From Loripinus fragilis (lineage: Eukaryota > Mollusca > Bivalvia > Lucinida > Lucinidae): DNA of 64,000 nucleotides. The DNA lies in assembly GCA_964019695.1 (NCBI GenBank), contig CAXHUL010000492.1, forward strand, positions 1 to 64,000, in the 5' to 3' direction. Both the position numbers and the translations under genes were made by a program. The notes beneath the pieces are model-generated. The model did no database searches, was not told the DNA's origin, and worked only from the letters and a program-made list of their open reading frames with translations. Positions within the stretch are counted from its first letter, which is position 1, and each line of letters starts with the position of its first letter. Below, one piece after another: positions 19,806 to 31,009 of the stretch.

Positions 19806-20981
19806 AACGGCTTGTTGTGGGGTTTCATTCGGCTGAGAAACGTCCATTTCATTCTGATCTGGGTCGTTTTCTGTCACAGTACCAGGGCGTTCATTGGGGT
19901 GCTCCATAGGTTGACTTCTGCTTATTTGTGTTTGGGTGTCCGAAAACTGGCAATCTTGATCAGTGTCAGGTTGCTCAAAGTCAGAGTTATCAGAGCTATG
20001 TCCCGAAACAAACACGTTCATACCACTCGCCTTGCCGCCGGAACGTACTTGACCACTTACGGCGTTATCATCGTCTCCGTCCGCAATATAGGTCAGTCTA
20101 CTTTTACGCATGACCTGCTGCCAGTCTGGGAACATATCCCTGATTATTTGGCCGTCTTTAATGAGCTTAGCTGGATATTGTATCGAGATTCTGGAGCTGG
20201 GGTTCTGGCTTTTTAACTCCCTTTTGAGTGCTAGCAGAGGTTTTCGAGCATTGATGATCTCTTGTGGGTAATCTCGGTTGATACCGAATCGTGTGCCCCG
20301 GAGTTTTCCTGCATTGGATAAAATGAGCTCAACATCCTGATAGTCTCTAAATAAAGCTATGAGGGGCCTGTGTTTGTTCTGTGTGGCTTGGTTTGCGAGA
20401 GTGCGTCCGGGTTGATGACGCCTTCCAATTCGGTGTATGCGTTGAATACTGATTGACTCGGGGTCAAGGTCCAGTTTGTCCGCAAAAAATTCACGCAGTG
20501 TGGTCATGCAGTCCTCATTGACAAATTCTGGGATTCCCCAAAATATCAGATTGTTACGCCTTTGTCGCGCTTCAGCATCAATCGACTTATACGCCAGAAT
20601 ATCTATACGCCTGCTGTTTACACGAGTATGGTCATGTAGGTCACGCACTGTCTGTTCCGCTTTTAACAGCCTCTGATTGGTTAGCCTCATGTCTTGTAAA
20701 TAAACAAATATTGACTCAAGCTTATCATCAATGTTCATGGTTTTAAAAGAGTCAAGTGGTATTGAGTCAAATAAGCAAGATTCCTGGGTACTTGCCTCAG
20801 CTACAGAGCTCCCCGAACCTGTTGAAATCCGCTGGCGTTTGGGTCTAGGAGTACCTCGAGAAATACCCCGCCCACGACCTCTGACTGTGCAACGTGGCCT
20901 CTGTCTTCCCGCGACAACGTTCCACTCAAATGAAGTGTTCGCTGGCACTTTCACTGACTTTCTGGAATACATTCTGTCCAA
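19803..20981 (-). CDS. LINE ORF1: L1-type RNA-binding protein
   Basis: A 392-residue protein starting at an ATG. The N-terminus has an Arg-Gly-rich patch (VRGRGRGISRG, ~33-43), then a likely coiled coil (~85-140, DDKLESIFVYLQDMRLTNQR). An RRM-like domain starts at about 142 (RRNNLIFWGIPEF) and continues through IQRIHRIGRR and RPLIALFRDYQDVELIL, and a CTD-like segment (~216-290) contains LKRELKSQNPSSRISIQYPAKLI. This order matches the L1 ORF1 family, whose trimers bind element RNA and chaperone nucleic acids. The C-terminal ~90 residues are acidic and Gln/Asp-rich, longer than in vertebrate L1. It ends at TAG 19803-19805, after which the same frame runs into ORF2. Confidence 0.9.
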   Translation of the reverse strand: MDRMYSRKSVKVPANTSFEWNVVAGRQRPRCTVRGRGRGISRGTPRPKRQRISTGSGSSVAEASTQESCLFDSIPLDSFKTMNIDDKLESIFVYLQDMRLTNQRLLKAEQTVRDLHDHTRVNSRRIDILAYKSIDAEARQRRNNLIFWGIPEFVNEDCMTTLREFFADKLDLDPESISIQRIHRIGRRHQPGRTLANQATQNKHRPLIALFRDYQDVELILSNAGKLRGTRFGINRDYPQEIINARKPLLALKRELKSQNPSSRISIQYPAKLIKDGQIIRDMFPDWQQVMRKSRLTYIADGDDDNAVSGQVRSGGKASGMNVFVSGHSSDNSDFEQPDTDQDCQFSDTQTQISRSQPMEHPNERPGTVTENDPDQNEMDVSQPNETPQQAV

Positions 20982-21107
20982 ATTCTATTTTAACACTATT
21001 CCACGGGGTTTTACCACCCAGTAACAAACAAAATATGTCCCAGAGAGAGAAAAAATGTCCAAAACACTGCAGCGGTTTCACAAAACAACTCTTACTGCCA
21101 CCATGTT

Positions 21108-21117
21108 ATGACGTCAT
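21108..21117. promoter_or_regulatory. CRE-like palindrome ATGACGTCAT at LINE 5' end
   Basis: A perfect CREB/ATF-type site (TGACGTCA core) sits about 125 bp upstream of the LINE ORF1 start, at the apparent 5' edge of the element. It could be part of the element's promoter or of the target DNA. The motif alone is weak evidence. Confidence 0.35.
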
Positions 21118-21613
21118 CCTTTAACACTTGTGCTTTAGTGGTATGGTTGACATAATACAATCTAAGATAACTTGATTTTGAGGATATATTTTGCTACCCT
21201 TGTTATGTTCTATGTCATTAATTTCTCCCAATTTTTATGCTAAGTCAATCATTTTATTTAAATTTTGGCCAGGGGCCTTTTCCCAAAATTGCTGAAAAAG
21301 CCGTGAAAGACTGATCAGACTGTGCAGACGCCCAGGCTGATCTGAATCTTCACTGGATGTACAACTATTTTGTTGCTTTTGTCATGTAACAGATCAGTTT
21401 TTGATTATGTTGTTTATGCTAAATTAATCACTGTATATAGATATTATTTAGTTCAAAGAATATTATTTTGTTACCATTCGTCTTTCTTTTAATTGATCGT
21501 TCATGTATGTATAATTGAGCCACAAGGCTTGCACAGGCTTGAAAAGTACTTGAATATATATGACTGTCTTGAAAAGTTATTGAAAATAAAATTTGCCTTG
21601 AAAAGAACTATAA

Positions 21614-21671
21614 AATTGTGGTGCCTTCATTTGGTGCAGCGTATGCTGCACCAAATGAAGGCACCACAATT
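21614..21671. repeat. Perfect 27-bp palindrome with 4-nt loop
   Basis: The left arm 21614-21640 (starts AATTGTGGTGCC, ends TTTGGTGCAGC) is exactly complementary to 21645-21671 around GTAT. The only pairs beyond the arms are AT-rich and break down at once. Confidence 0.9.
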
Positions 21672-22065
21672 GTATACTAATTATCTTAAACTGAAATCTT
21701 TAGTAATGGACTCTAGCATTTCAGAAGTAAAATTTTAACATGTAAATCAGTATTTTTCTTAAGTTTTCAGTCCCAGAAAACAGTAAGAAAGTCTATGAGA
21801 AGTCCTTGAAAAGTCCCTGAATTTTACGCAATCTTGCCTGTATAAATTGAGCCAGCATATTAGATTTTGGTACTATCACATCCTCGAGCAATGAAGGCTC
21901 AGGTGAGTCTGAGGAGATGCACAGACTCGCCAGAGCCTTTGCTGTTCTGGTACACAAAGTATGTGTCTAGATGAAGAGTCAGACAAAAATTTAGACCTCT
22001 AGCCCCTTAGATACATCAGCATTGGCTTTTTAAGAAGGCACCTCTTTTGCATATATGTGATAAGT

Positions 22066-22283
22066 ACTGTAAATTCGGAAATTTTCGTGAGAATTTTATT
22101 TTCGCGAATAGTGTTAAAACACAAATTTGCGACGTTGAAAATTCGCTATAAGGGCGTGATTTACCTATATCAGTAAACGACAGAGTGATTCTGCCAATAC
22201 GTGATGATTTTATTTTCGCGAAACTTCGCATATGCGAAGTTTCACAAAAATAAAGCCCTCATGAAAATTTCCGAATATACAGT
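22066..22283. mobile_element. MITE with ACTGTAAATTCGGAAATTTT ends
   Basis: Left end ACTGTAAATTCGGAAATTTT and right end AAAATTTCCGAATATACAGT are inverted with one mismatch, continuing inward with TATTTTCGCGAA-like and TTCACAAAAATAAA arms. It is 218 bp and non-coding; it also holds a small TTCGCATATGCGAA palindrome. Confidence 0.8.
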
Positions 22284-22390
22284 GCCCAAAGCTCATGTTC
22301 TGTTCCATATAATTTCTGCCTTCTTATATCAAATGAAATGGGGCTTCTGAAAAGGTTTGTTTGTTTGTTGTTATTTAGACCAACCTTTAC

Positions 22391-22574
22391 CTTAGAGTGC
22401 TTGACTCAAGACCGAAGGGTCGCGGGTTCCAGCCTCACCAGTGTCACTGCGTTGTGGTCCTTGAGCAAGACACATTTATACTAGCTTAGTACTGGTTCAA
22501 CCCAGGAAGACCCGTCCCTGTTTAACTGAAAGATTGTTGATGGGACATAAAGAATCAAATCAAACAAACACAAT
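22391..22574 (+). mobile_element. tRNA-derived SINE, copy 1 (5'-truncated)
   Basis: Starts inside the tRNA head (AGAGTGCTTGACTCAAGACC), passes a B box (GGGTTCCAGCCTC) and a body (AGTACTGGTTCAACCCAGGA ... GATTGTTGATGGGAC) and ends AATCAAATCAAACAAACA. A 10-bp direct repeat CAACCTTTAC flanks it at 22381-22390 and 22575-22584, the mark of target-primed insertion. Confidence 0.88.
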
Positions 22575-22820
22575 CAACCTTTACCATGCTATAACCTGTG
22601 ATGAAAACACTGTATATCCAGATCAACTGGCTTCTGTTCCATATTATATCAACATTTGTAACACAGGGAGATGTGGAGGGTCTGCATTACATCCACATTT
22701 TAAACGTGGAGGTACATATTTTATTTGCATTTTACCCCAATCAGCTTGTGAATCTGCATTATGAAGATTTGCAATGTATCTGTAACCCCACAATATCGAG
22801 CACAATACATCAATTTTGGA

Positions 22821-23018
22821 TGGGAGCGCAGTGGCTCAGTGGTAGAGTGCTTGACTCGAGACTGAAGGGCCGCAGGGTCCAGCCTCAACGGCGTCACTGC
22901 ATTGTGTCTTTGAGCAAGAACACTAATCCTTACTTAGTACTGGTTCAATCCAGGAAGACGTGTCTCATTATAACTGAAAGATTGTTGATGGGACTTAAAG
23001 AATCAAATCAAACAAAAA
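22821..23018 (+). mobile_element. tRNA-derived SINE, copy 2 (full head)
   Basis: Has a complete head: GGGAGCGCAGTGGCTCAGTG (A-box region), GACTCGAGA anticodon-loop region, and a B-box-like GGGTCCAGCCTC. Body and AATCAAATCAAACAAA tail as in copy 1. Imperfect flanking repeats ACATCAATTTTGG/ACATCAACTTTTG. A CGA anticodon-like triplet suggests a Ser-tRNA origin (inference). Confidence 0.88.
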
Positions 23019-23218
23019 CATCAACTTTTGTCCACCACATTTCAAATATGTAAACATTGAGGATCCACACCTCATGGAGGGTTGCAAAGTCCACATCATT
23101 ATGTGTAAACATAAACTCAGATGCAAAAATAAGGGAACCCTGTACCTGGTTTCTCCAATCTCCAGGATCTTGATGTGGCTTTTTCAAGACAGTCCTGTAT
23201 ATTCAAGTACTTTTCAAG

Positions 23219-23430
23219 CCTGGCTCGGTGGTAGAGTGCTTGACTCGAGACCGAGGGGCCGTGGGTTCGAGCCTCACCGGCGTCACTGTGTTATTGTCTT
23301 TGAGCAAGACACATTTATCCTAGCTTAGTATTGGTTCAACCCAGGAAGACCCGTCCCTGTTAAACTGAAAGATTGTTGATGGGACGTAAAGAATCAAATC
23401 AAACAAACAAACAAAACAAACAAACCAAGA
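23219..23430 (+). mobile_element. tRNA-derived SINE, copy 3
   Basis: Best-preserved Pol III boxes: TGGCTCGGTGGTAGAGTGC and GGGTTCGAGCCTC. The start is truncated by a few bases. Body as in copies 1 and 2, ending AATCAAATCAAACAAACAAA. Confidence 0.88.
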
Positions 23431-23567
23431 CAAATAGATAGGTCAGGTGAAAGTTATTATAGCGTCATACATGATTTCCAAGTTTTAAGTCTGGTCAAAA
23501 GTATGAAGGAGGCCTAAACTTGGATTATCTGCTCTCTATGAACTATGTTTGCAAGCCCTGTATGACC

Positions 23568-23648
23568 TGGCCTCCTGGCCTAGTAGTAACTTTGTCTGTC
23601 TATGGACCCAGAGGATCAGGGTCGATTCCCCTGTGGGGACCTTTTTTT
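23568..23648 (+). pseudogene. tRNA-like sequence with Pol III terminator
   Basis: GGCCTCCTGGCCTAGTAGT (A-box-like), GGGTCGATTCCCCTG (B box) and GGGGACC followed by TTTTTTT. The acceptor pairing is poor and the arms are irregular, so a tRNA pseudogene or SINE head is likelier than a working tRNA. Confidence 0.5.
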
Positions 23649-24088
23649 AAAATATGTTGGGGGTGGGGTTAAATTTGGCCCTTCTAAAAGATAATTAGTG
23701 TGGTGACCTTCAGCTATTTTTCTTGTTTTAAAAGGTATTATGATAGTCCATGAATTAAAATGACGAATAAGATTTTCAGTGTCAGATTTGTTTTTATTGT
23801 TGACCTATTATTTACTCTAAAAACAAATCCTATTTTAAGGAATTACCAAAGTATATCATGAAGTATCTTGTCACGGCTTGGGATAACAAATAAATTTGCA
23901 CTTTTTTCTAGAGGGATTGAGATAATGAGCATTAATTAAAATTAAAAGAAAGAAGAAAATTGAAGATAACAACTATTTAGCTTGAGATTTAGGACTTTGG
24001 TTAGTCTCTGATGTGTTCATAAAATTGATCAAATGCTGAAAACTGCCATATCAGATTATGATAATCTGAGCTTTGTGACATATCCTTT

Positions 24089-24692
24089 CACTGCTCAAAA
24101 TATTTAAAGGAACAGTGCGTATTTTACCATTGATCACAATACAAAGTCACTCATAGTCTGACTCATAATGAGAGTTGAATTAGTTAGGCAAAAACATGTT
24201 TCTCCTGTGATTAGATTGGTTACCCATCAAGGATGATGCTTATTAATAAAAAATGACATAATCCCTTTCCAGAAATCTCCATGGAAATGGAATTTTTGTT
24301 AAAATACCCCTTTTTTCAAAACCAAAATTTAAGAGTGGGTTTCAATCAAGCACCACAAAAGCATCATTTCTGTACTGTCAACAGGTTTTAAATGTTGCAG
24401 AAATCATTAGGGTACGCTATTAATAAATTCGGAAGATTCTACAGAGTTCCACAAAAAATCGTCATTTTCAAGAAAATTAAAAATTACACAATTTGAGCCA
24501 TGAACTTAAGCAGCAATTGTTTTATCAAAAACTTTTTCTGATCCAAAACTTTGACTATCGTAGCACAAATGGCAAAAGAAACTGGGTTTCTGCCTTATAG
24601 TCTAGTGAAATACATTACTTGTCTATTAGACAGGTTTAACATTAACACCTGTGGAAAATCATTAGGTGTTCCTTTAAATATTTTTAGCAGTG
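24089..24692. mobile_element. 604-bp TIR element
   Basis: The ends CACTGCTCAAAATATTTAAA (24089-24108, continuing to GGAACA) and TTTAAATATTTTTAGCAGTG are inverted over 26 bp with a single mismatch. The interior is AT-rich without a long reading frame. Non-autonomous; superfamily not resolved because no clear target duplication was found. Confidence 0.75.
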
Positions 24693-24978
24693 TATATAAA
24701 TTGACAGTTCATGCATAAAACAAACCTTATGCAAAGTATTGAACAAATTTTTCAGTGGCATATGTCCTTAATATATAGGTAACTGTCCGGATCAGCTGAA
24801 AGTATCTCCTCGTGTCAGGAGGATTAGAAAATGTCAGACATTGTTATGAAGATTAGCTGCTGATAGCTCTGTATATCAGATGTCTTAGTCATTAAAACAG
24901 CAAATCTGTCTTCGAGAAAGTTAAGCTGACATTAGGAGCACTGTCACAAGAAAACATGTATTATATAGAGGATCTTAG

Positions 24979-25116
24979 ATGCATGCTTATGTTTTATTGA
25001 ATTTATTTAATGAGTTGAGGAAAAGAGATAAATTATCTCTTTTTCGCAACGAGTTTAATAAATTAAATGATACAGGAGCACGAATGTTAGATTCTGTTTA
25101 TTATATAACATTAAGA
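24979..25116 (+). pseudogene. Repeat-derived coding fragment
   Basis: Translation gives LLNLFNELRKRDKLSLFRNE followed by NKLNDTGARMLDSVYYITLR, then the frame enters a terminal-repeat copy. I recall near-identical peptides as multi-copy hypothetical proteins of molluscs, so it is probably part of a transposable element. Function unknown. Confidence 0.35.
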
Positions 25117-25360
25117 TTACCACACCTGACCCAGGATACAAATGGGAAAGTGACAACTTCACAACGAGAGCCAAGAGGTCAGAGTTTTCCCAGCAGGTGA
25201 CCACAAGGCATCAATAAACAGACACACACGAAAGCATAACAATAAGAAGACAGAAATAACATAAATGATCCACTAAAGAAGCACCGCCTTGGAACGGTCA
25301 GAAAAATATTTTACTGGAGGGCTTAAACCGGTTTCACGGCGCGCCAACCTTACCCTTGAC
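25107..25360 (-). repeat. Terminal repeat of RT element, inverted copy
   Basis: Inverse of 59313-59611: ACCACACCTGACCCAGGATA, AGCAGGTGACCACAAGGC, CACGAAAGCATAACA, ATGATCCAC, CGCCTTGGAACGGTCAG and GCTTAAACCGGTTTCAC occur in mirror order. No coding function. Confidence 0.8.
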
Positions 25361-26699
25361 ATCTCTTTTTTTGTCGTGAAAAAGTTACAATTTTGTCATT
25401 ATGTATGCAAAAAAGTAGAACTGTTTATCATTTGTCACTAGGGCAATATTGACCTCAAAAAAGTAAGTGAGTATTATCAGGAAATACCACAATCACACAC
25501 TGTGTACCAACCCACGAGAAAGAGCCACATAACAATTATACCAGACATCAAGAAGACAAAGTAAAGCAACCAGCACCCTCTTCCCCATCAACACGACTAG
25601 AAAGGACAAAAAGCAATGTACAACTAAATATGGAACAAAAACAGAACCCCCACAAATGGAGCAACATTCAACAACGAATCAACAACAGAACCAAGTTGTT
25701 TTAGTTAGAAACCACATGTAAGGGTGAGTTTTCACAAAAAGGAGCGGTCGCTGAGTTGGTGTGAACGTGTGTATATATATGAGCCCGATCTGAGAAAAGG
25801 GTCCTTCGGGCATTTTAGCAGTTTTTGTGTAATCAAAATTTCAAAAACGTCTAAATTTTCAAAATTTTGCATGTTCTTACAATAGACTAGAATTGCCTCT
25901 AACATGTAATACAATCAAAGGCCCAAACAGTTCTGATAAAATAAAGTGATACGAATAATGTATGTTGTCATGGCAACAGCTGTGCATATGGACTACATTC
26001 TTCCTTGAAAACAGGATACCTCATTTCAAATGCTTTTATATACACGGGATGTGCGTTTGTGGGCTATTTGTGCAGTCTATGCAATTGCATACACATCAAA
26101 TTTACAGAAACATGAAGCATATTTGAAATATTGCTCCTAACGTCTTTGTATTAGCGTCATATGTTAACACAATGGCGTTGGCGTCAGAACGTCGTTTACA
26201 ACGTTAAATGACGTCATGTTTAAAACGCATCATATATACGGGTTTAAACGCTCATAACTTTGTTATTTGTAAAGATAATCTCTTCAAATTTTCTATAATT
26301 GTTCACAACAGCTAGGTCTTTCTTTCTCTGTAGATATCTCACTTTTGACTTTTATTGTCAGAAGGTCCCTTTTGTCAGATCTTGGCTCATATCTGTTTAT
26401 ATTGTACCTATAACACAGTAAGAGAAAATCTGATTTTGTTAAGCGATCATGCGACCATAAAAGGTGCATTCACATCCACACAGTCTGAACAGTGCCATTG
26501 TCATTGGCGCACTTAAATTTGTAGATAAACTTTCTACATCATTTTCTATCGATTTTTTGCCTGCATTTGCCACAAGTGTATAAACATCTTCATTTTCGAG
26601 CATGCACAGCACGTGCACGCCACGCACTATTTGATAGCATTTTACCAACGAATTATGGTGTTATGATGCCATGCTATGCGCTTTCTGAATGACTACCAT
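25361..26699. other. Intergenic, no gene seen
   Basis: No coding exon recognised. Contains one isolated RFX-type palindrome GTTGTCATGGCAAC (25964-25977) and a perfect TGACGTCA at about 26209. Confidence 0.45.
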
Positions 26700-28851
26700 A
26701 GCAATGTACATAGCTTTGTAAGAACCAATGTAAACATGGAAATAGTTAGCAAGAACCAATGTAGAAATTCGCATAATCTTGCAAGAATCAATGTAGAAAT
26801 TCGCATAATTTTGCAAGAATCAATGTAGAAATTCGCATAATTTTGCAAGAATCAATGTAGAAATTCGCATAATTTTGCAAGAATCAATGTAGAAATTCGC
26901 ATAATTTTGCAAGAATCGATGTAGAAATTCGCATAATTTTGCAAGAATCAATGTAGAAATTCGCATAATTTTTCAAGAATCGATGTAGAAATTCGCATAG
27001 TTTTTCAAGAATCGATGTAGAAATTCGCATAATTTTGCAAGAATCAATGTAGAAATGCGCCGAGGTTTGTTAGAGCAAATGAAGGAATTAGTCGAGCCAT
27101 TTGCAATGATCAATGTAGAAACGATCATAGATGAACAAGAACAATGTAGAAATGCGCATAGTATTTCAGGCACCAACGTAGAAATGCGCATAGTTTTAAG
27201 AAAAAAAAAACTAACATGGCTTTACAAAACATCCAACCTAGAAATACACATAGTTTGCAACAACCAACGTAAAATGTGCATGACTTTGCAAAAACTAATG
27301 TAAAAATGCACATAGCTTTGCAAGAACAAAGGTAGAAATGCGCATCGCTTTACAAGAAAGAACATAGAAATGCACATAGCTTTGCAAGAACCAATGTTAA
27401 ACTGTACATGACTTTGCAAAAACCAATACAGTAATGCGCATACTTTTGCAAAACCCAACACAGACATTCGCATATAGTTTTGGTTAAACCAACGTAGAAT
27501 ATCACATAACTTTGTAAGAAGCAATGTAGATATGCACAAAGCCTTGCAAAAACTAACGTAAAATTGCGCATAGCTTTGCAATAACCAACGTAGAAATGCG
27601 CAGAAATTTGCATTAACCAATCACCTAGGTTAAAAAGCACACAACTTTGCAAGTACCAACGTAGAAATCTACATAGTTTTGCAAAAACCAACGTAAAAAT
27701 GCGCATAGTTTGGAAAAAAAAACAACGTAGAAATGCACACAGCTTTGCAAAAACCAACGTAGAAATGCACAATGCAAAAAACCAACGTAGAAATGCGCAT
27801 AGTTTTGCAAGAACCAACCTAGAAATGTACATAGCTTTGTGAAAACAACGTAGTTATGAGAAGTTCTTTGCAAGAATCAGTGCAAAAGCCGCATATTTTT
27901 GCAATAACTAATGTAGAAATGCGCAGTTTTGCAACAGCGAACGTAGAAATTCTCAAAGCTTTGCAAAAACCAACGTACAAATGCGCATAGCTTTGCAAGA
28001 ACCAACGTAGAAAATGCACATAGCTTTGCAAAAACCAACCTAGATACGCGCAAAGCTTTGCAAGAACCAACCTAGAAATGCACATAGCTTTGCAAAAAAA
28101 AAAAACAACAAAAAAAAAAACGTAGAAATGCGCCTGACTTTGCAAGAACTTACGTAGAAATACGCATAGTTTTGCAGATATCAACGTAGAAACGCACATA
28201 TCTTTGAAAGAACCAATGTACAAATGCGCACAGCTTTGCAAGAACCAACCTAGAAATGCGCATAGCTTAGCAAAAAGCATCGTAGAAATGCGCACAGTTT
28301 TGCAAAACCAACGTAGAAATGTGTTTATAGTTTTGTGCGAAAGCCAACGTAAAAACGCACATATCTTTGCAAGAACTTATGTAGAAATGCGTATAATTTT
28401 TGAAAAAAAAAACAACAACAACAAAACAAACAAACAAAAAAAAACACGTAGAAACGCACAAATGCAGAAATGCGCATTACTTTGCAAAAGCCAACGGATA
28501 AGTGCACATCTCGTTGCATGAGCCATTGTATAATTCGCATAGTTTTGAATGAACCAATGCAGAAATGTGCATAGTTTTGCAAAATCCAACTAAAAACTGC
28601 ACATAGCTTTGTAAAACCAACGTAAAAATGCGCATATATTTGCAACAACCGACGTACAAAAGCGCATAGCTTTGCTGAAACCAACGTAGAAATGCCTTGG
28701 CTTTGCAAAAACTAACGTAGAAATGCACTTAGCTTTGCATTTACCAACGTAGAAATGCCGTGGCTTTGCAAAAACTAACGTAGAAATGCACATAGCTTTG
28801 CAAGAACCAACGTAGAAATGCGCATCGCTTTGCAAAAACGAAGGTAAAATC
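26700..28851. repeat. 32-bp minisatellite array, about 65 units
   Basis: The unit (e.g. GCATAATTTTGCAAGAATCA + ATGTAGAAATTC) has a 32-bp period, seen directly at 26761 to 26793. Units at 26729-27060 are nearly identical; those to the right diverge and favour AACGTAGAAATGCGCATAGC. The consensus lacks stop codons in all three - strand frames, so many overlapping - strand reading frames of 60-160 codons appear, rich in the same peptide shifted by frame. They are read here as artefacts, not genes. Confidence 0.92.
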
Positions 28852-29024
28852 TAAGCGTGTTGCCAATCAATAACATTAAAATGTGCGTTCGATGAAACGC
28901 ATTTTTTTTACAAAAATAACGATAGAATTAAAAGCGGTTACGTTGCGTTTTTTACCCTGGTCATGCTGAATATGGTATTTATGACTGTTTCCGATTTCCC
29001 ATTGACGTAATTAACATTTAAGTT

Positions 29025-29225
29025 ACCTGCTAGTGTCGTCTGTTGATAACCATTGGAAACAGTTTGGACCCGGATCAGGCCCAACTAATTGGTCGGTCCT
29101 GATCTGGATCCAATCTGTTTTACACTAAGAAGGTATTCCTGAAAGAATTTTCGAAGAAGTTGATTTTGAAAAAGAATCATCAGACGACAAAAACATGAAA
29201 AATTTCCCAGGTGGCAAGAGTAAAC
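29025..29225. repeat. Dispersed repeat (copy of 7660-7870)
   Basis: GATAACCATTGGAAACAGTT, GGACCCGGATCAGGCCCAAC, CCTGATCTGGATCC and a following TTTTACACTAAGAAGG match 37650-37870 and, less well, 7660-7870. The GGATCAGG/CCTGATC words form a local hairpin. Confidence 0.65.
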
Positions 29226-29405
29226 AGATATTTAATGTATGTTTGCATGTTAAATGGGATATGTCCTGATAAGCTGGCTGACAACATGCACGGATCCAGA
29301 CAGTTTTGTCAGAGGGGTCCAATTTTGACAACGTTTTTTGTTGTTGTTGCTATTGTTGTTGCTTAGTTGATGAGGGTAGAGAGGATCCAAACACCACTAT
29401 AAGCT

Positions 29406-29473
29406 GGCCATCATCGGCCCGCCAGTGAAACGCCATTTCTATGGTGTTTCGCTTGCGTGCTGTGATGATGGCC
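29406..29473. repeat. Hairpin, GGCCATCATC arms
   Basis: GGCCATCATC (29406-29415) pairs with GATGATGGCC (29464-29473); inside, GTGAAACGCCATTTCTATGG + TGTTTCGC forms a second short hairpin. Confidence 0.6.
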
Positions 29474-29639
29474 CAACATTGAATGCTGGTGTGGTAGCTT
29501 TGTGATTTTTCAGGGGATCCGGACCAGTATTGCTAAAGAACCCTATATTTTTGTGATTTTTCAGGGGGGGGGGTCCGGACCTCCTGTCCCCCTCTGGATC
29601 CGCTCATGGACAAGGTCAGCTGATCAGGATCTATGTTGT

Positions 29640-31009
29640 TTTCATGTTCAAAACTAGCTAGTGAGGAAACAACAAGAACAAACTGTTAAACTAGTGACGC
29701 ATTCTGAAGAATGTTTGGCTTGGGCTGTTAATGAATTTCGCGGAAAATTTTGCATGTTAGTACAAAAGGAAGCCTTCTGATCGAAGCCGATAGACAGGAC
29801 CTGGTACATGTAGTTGGTTTTTGGTTGATTGTTCCAGTAGAATTTATCTAATTCTTAGGTAAGTATTGAATCATTTGTTTTTATTCACATGGTTGGGGGT
29901 AAAGGTAACATCTCTCAATTGTACCATAGGCATGGTTGTAATAGTCTGACAGAGATGAAAAATGAGCATGTAATGGCGTCTATAGAAAAAGTTTTTATTT
30001 ATTTTAGTAGGTATGGTCTTTCTGATTTAAATATTGAAGAATGCCAGTTTGGCACCCTTGTGCAATTCAAAATGGCCGCAAAATTCAAGATGGCCGACAA
30101 AATTGGCGGAAATTTGCTGTTTTTTTGTTTGTTTTTTAAAGCCGTGTTTAAAGAAGATTTTTATGCAGGGATGAGAGTGTAACTCTATAATTTTTCTCCA
30201 CCATTAGAGCAATTATAGCGTATATATTTAGGCAAATTTCTACTGTTTGGGTGATAAACAGTCTAATAAAGCATCTCTGTAGGGAAAACTGACAGTGCTT
30301 TAACGTTAAACATTGGAAACACTTCAGAAGTTTGGCTGCTATGACAACTTAATTTGCCATTGAATTTGAATTTGGAAAGAGAAAATCGTCACTTATTGCT
30401 GTAACCTCAATCAGATATTTTGACATAATTTATATGGAAACTACATTAAATTCAGTTCATTTTCTTCTGAAAATTAATCATTTATCCTGTTCCTCCAAAC
30501 AATCACCATCCTAAAGTGTGTAAAGAAAGTTCGTTCCGCAGTTCATCATAAATATTTCAAATCATTTAAAATGAATTGATGCGCTTTTTCCGAGTATGTA
30601 CCTGTCGTTGTACCTGCCGTGATATCTTTATAGCGTTTGGCATACAACAATGCGATCATATTACGACGGCAATTTGGGTTTCGTCTCTTATTCCGGTGTT
30701 AAGGTAACTTTCTCATCATGTTCAACATCACTTAAGTGATTAAAACGCCACAATATGCTTGGATTCTGATTGATTTTTGTTCATCAAATTCTTATTGTAT
30801 CTTTTAGCTTTTAAATTATATGCCGGAAAACTTTGACGTTTGATGTCTAGGTATGAAATAACAAATTGAGGTTTTGTCATCGTGGATAATTAATCTATGA
30901 CAAAACCGTATGATTATGACTAACCGTAATGGACATTTTTTAATATAACCGTAAAACACTTTTAAAATCTGATGTTATCTCCGTTTTGGCAAACCAACAC
31001 AGAGGTTGT
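29640..31009. other. Intergenic, repeat-derived, no gene seen
   Basis: No exon recognised. Contains AAATGGCCGCAAAATTCAAG + ATGGCCGACAAAATTGG, a duplicated short motif, at 30070-30107, and a dispersed-repeat segment (30520-30690) similar to 1225-1370. Confidence 0.4.

Larger units (their letters stand above)
16141..21116 (-). mobile_element. L1-like non-LTR retrotransposon, near full length
   Basis: Reading the - strand, the order is: a short 5' UTR (about 21116-20982), ORF1 (20981-19803), ORF2 (19802-16266), a ~60-bp 3' UTR, and a (TAAA)n tail. Both ORFs are free of frameshifts and the only stop between them is one TAG, so the copy is young. The 5' end is an estimate from where L1-like sequence seems to stop. 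I could not identify a target-site duplication. ORF1 of RNA-binding L1 type plus ORF2 with AP endonuclease, reverse transcriptase and a C-terminal CCHC motif place it among L1/Tx1-like clades (family knowledge); the exact clade is not resolved. Confidence 0.9.

Noticed and set aside
27222..28835. Many long - strand reading frames (up to 160 codons) rich in Phe, Leu and Cys
   Set aside because: All fall in the 32-bp minisatellite and repeat the same peptide in three frames. No start context, domain or splice structure supports a gene.
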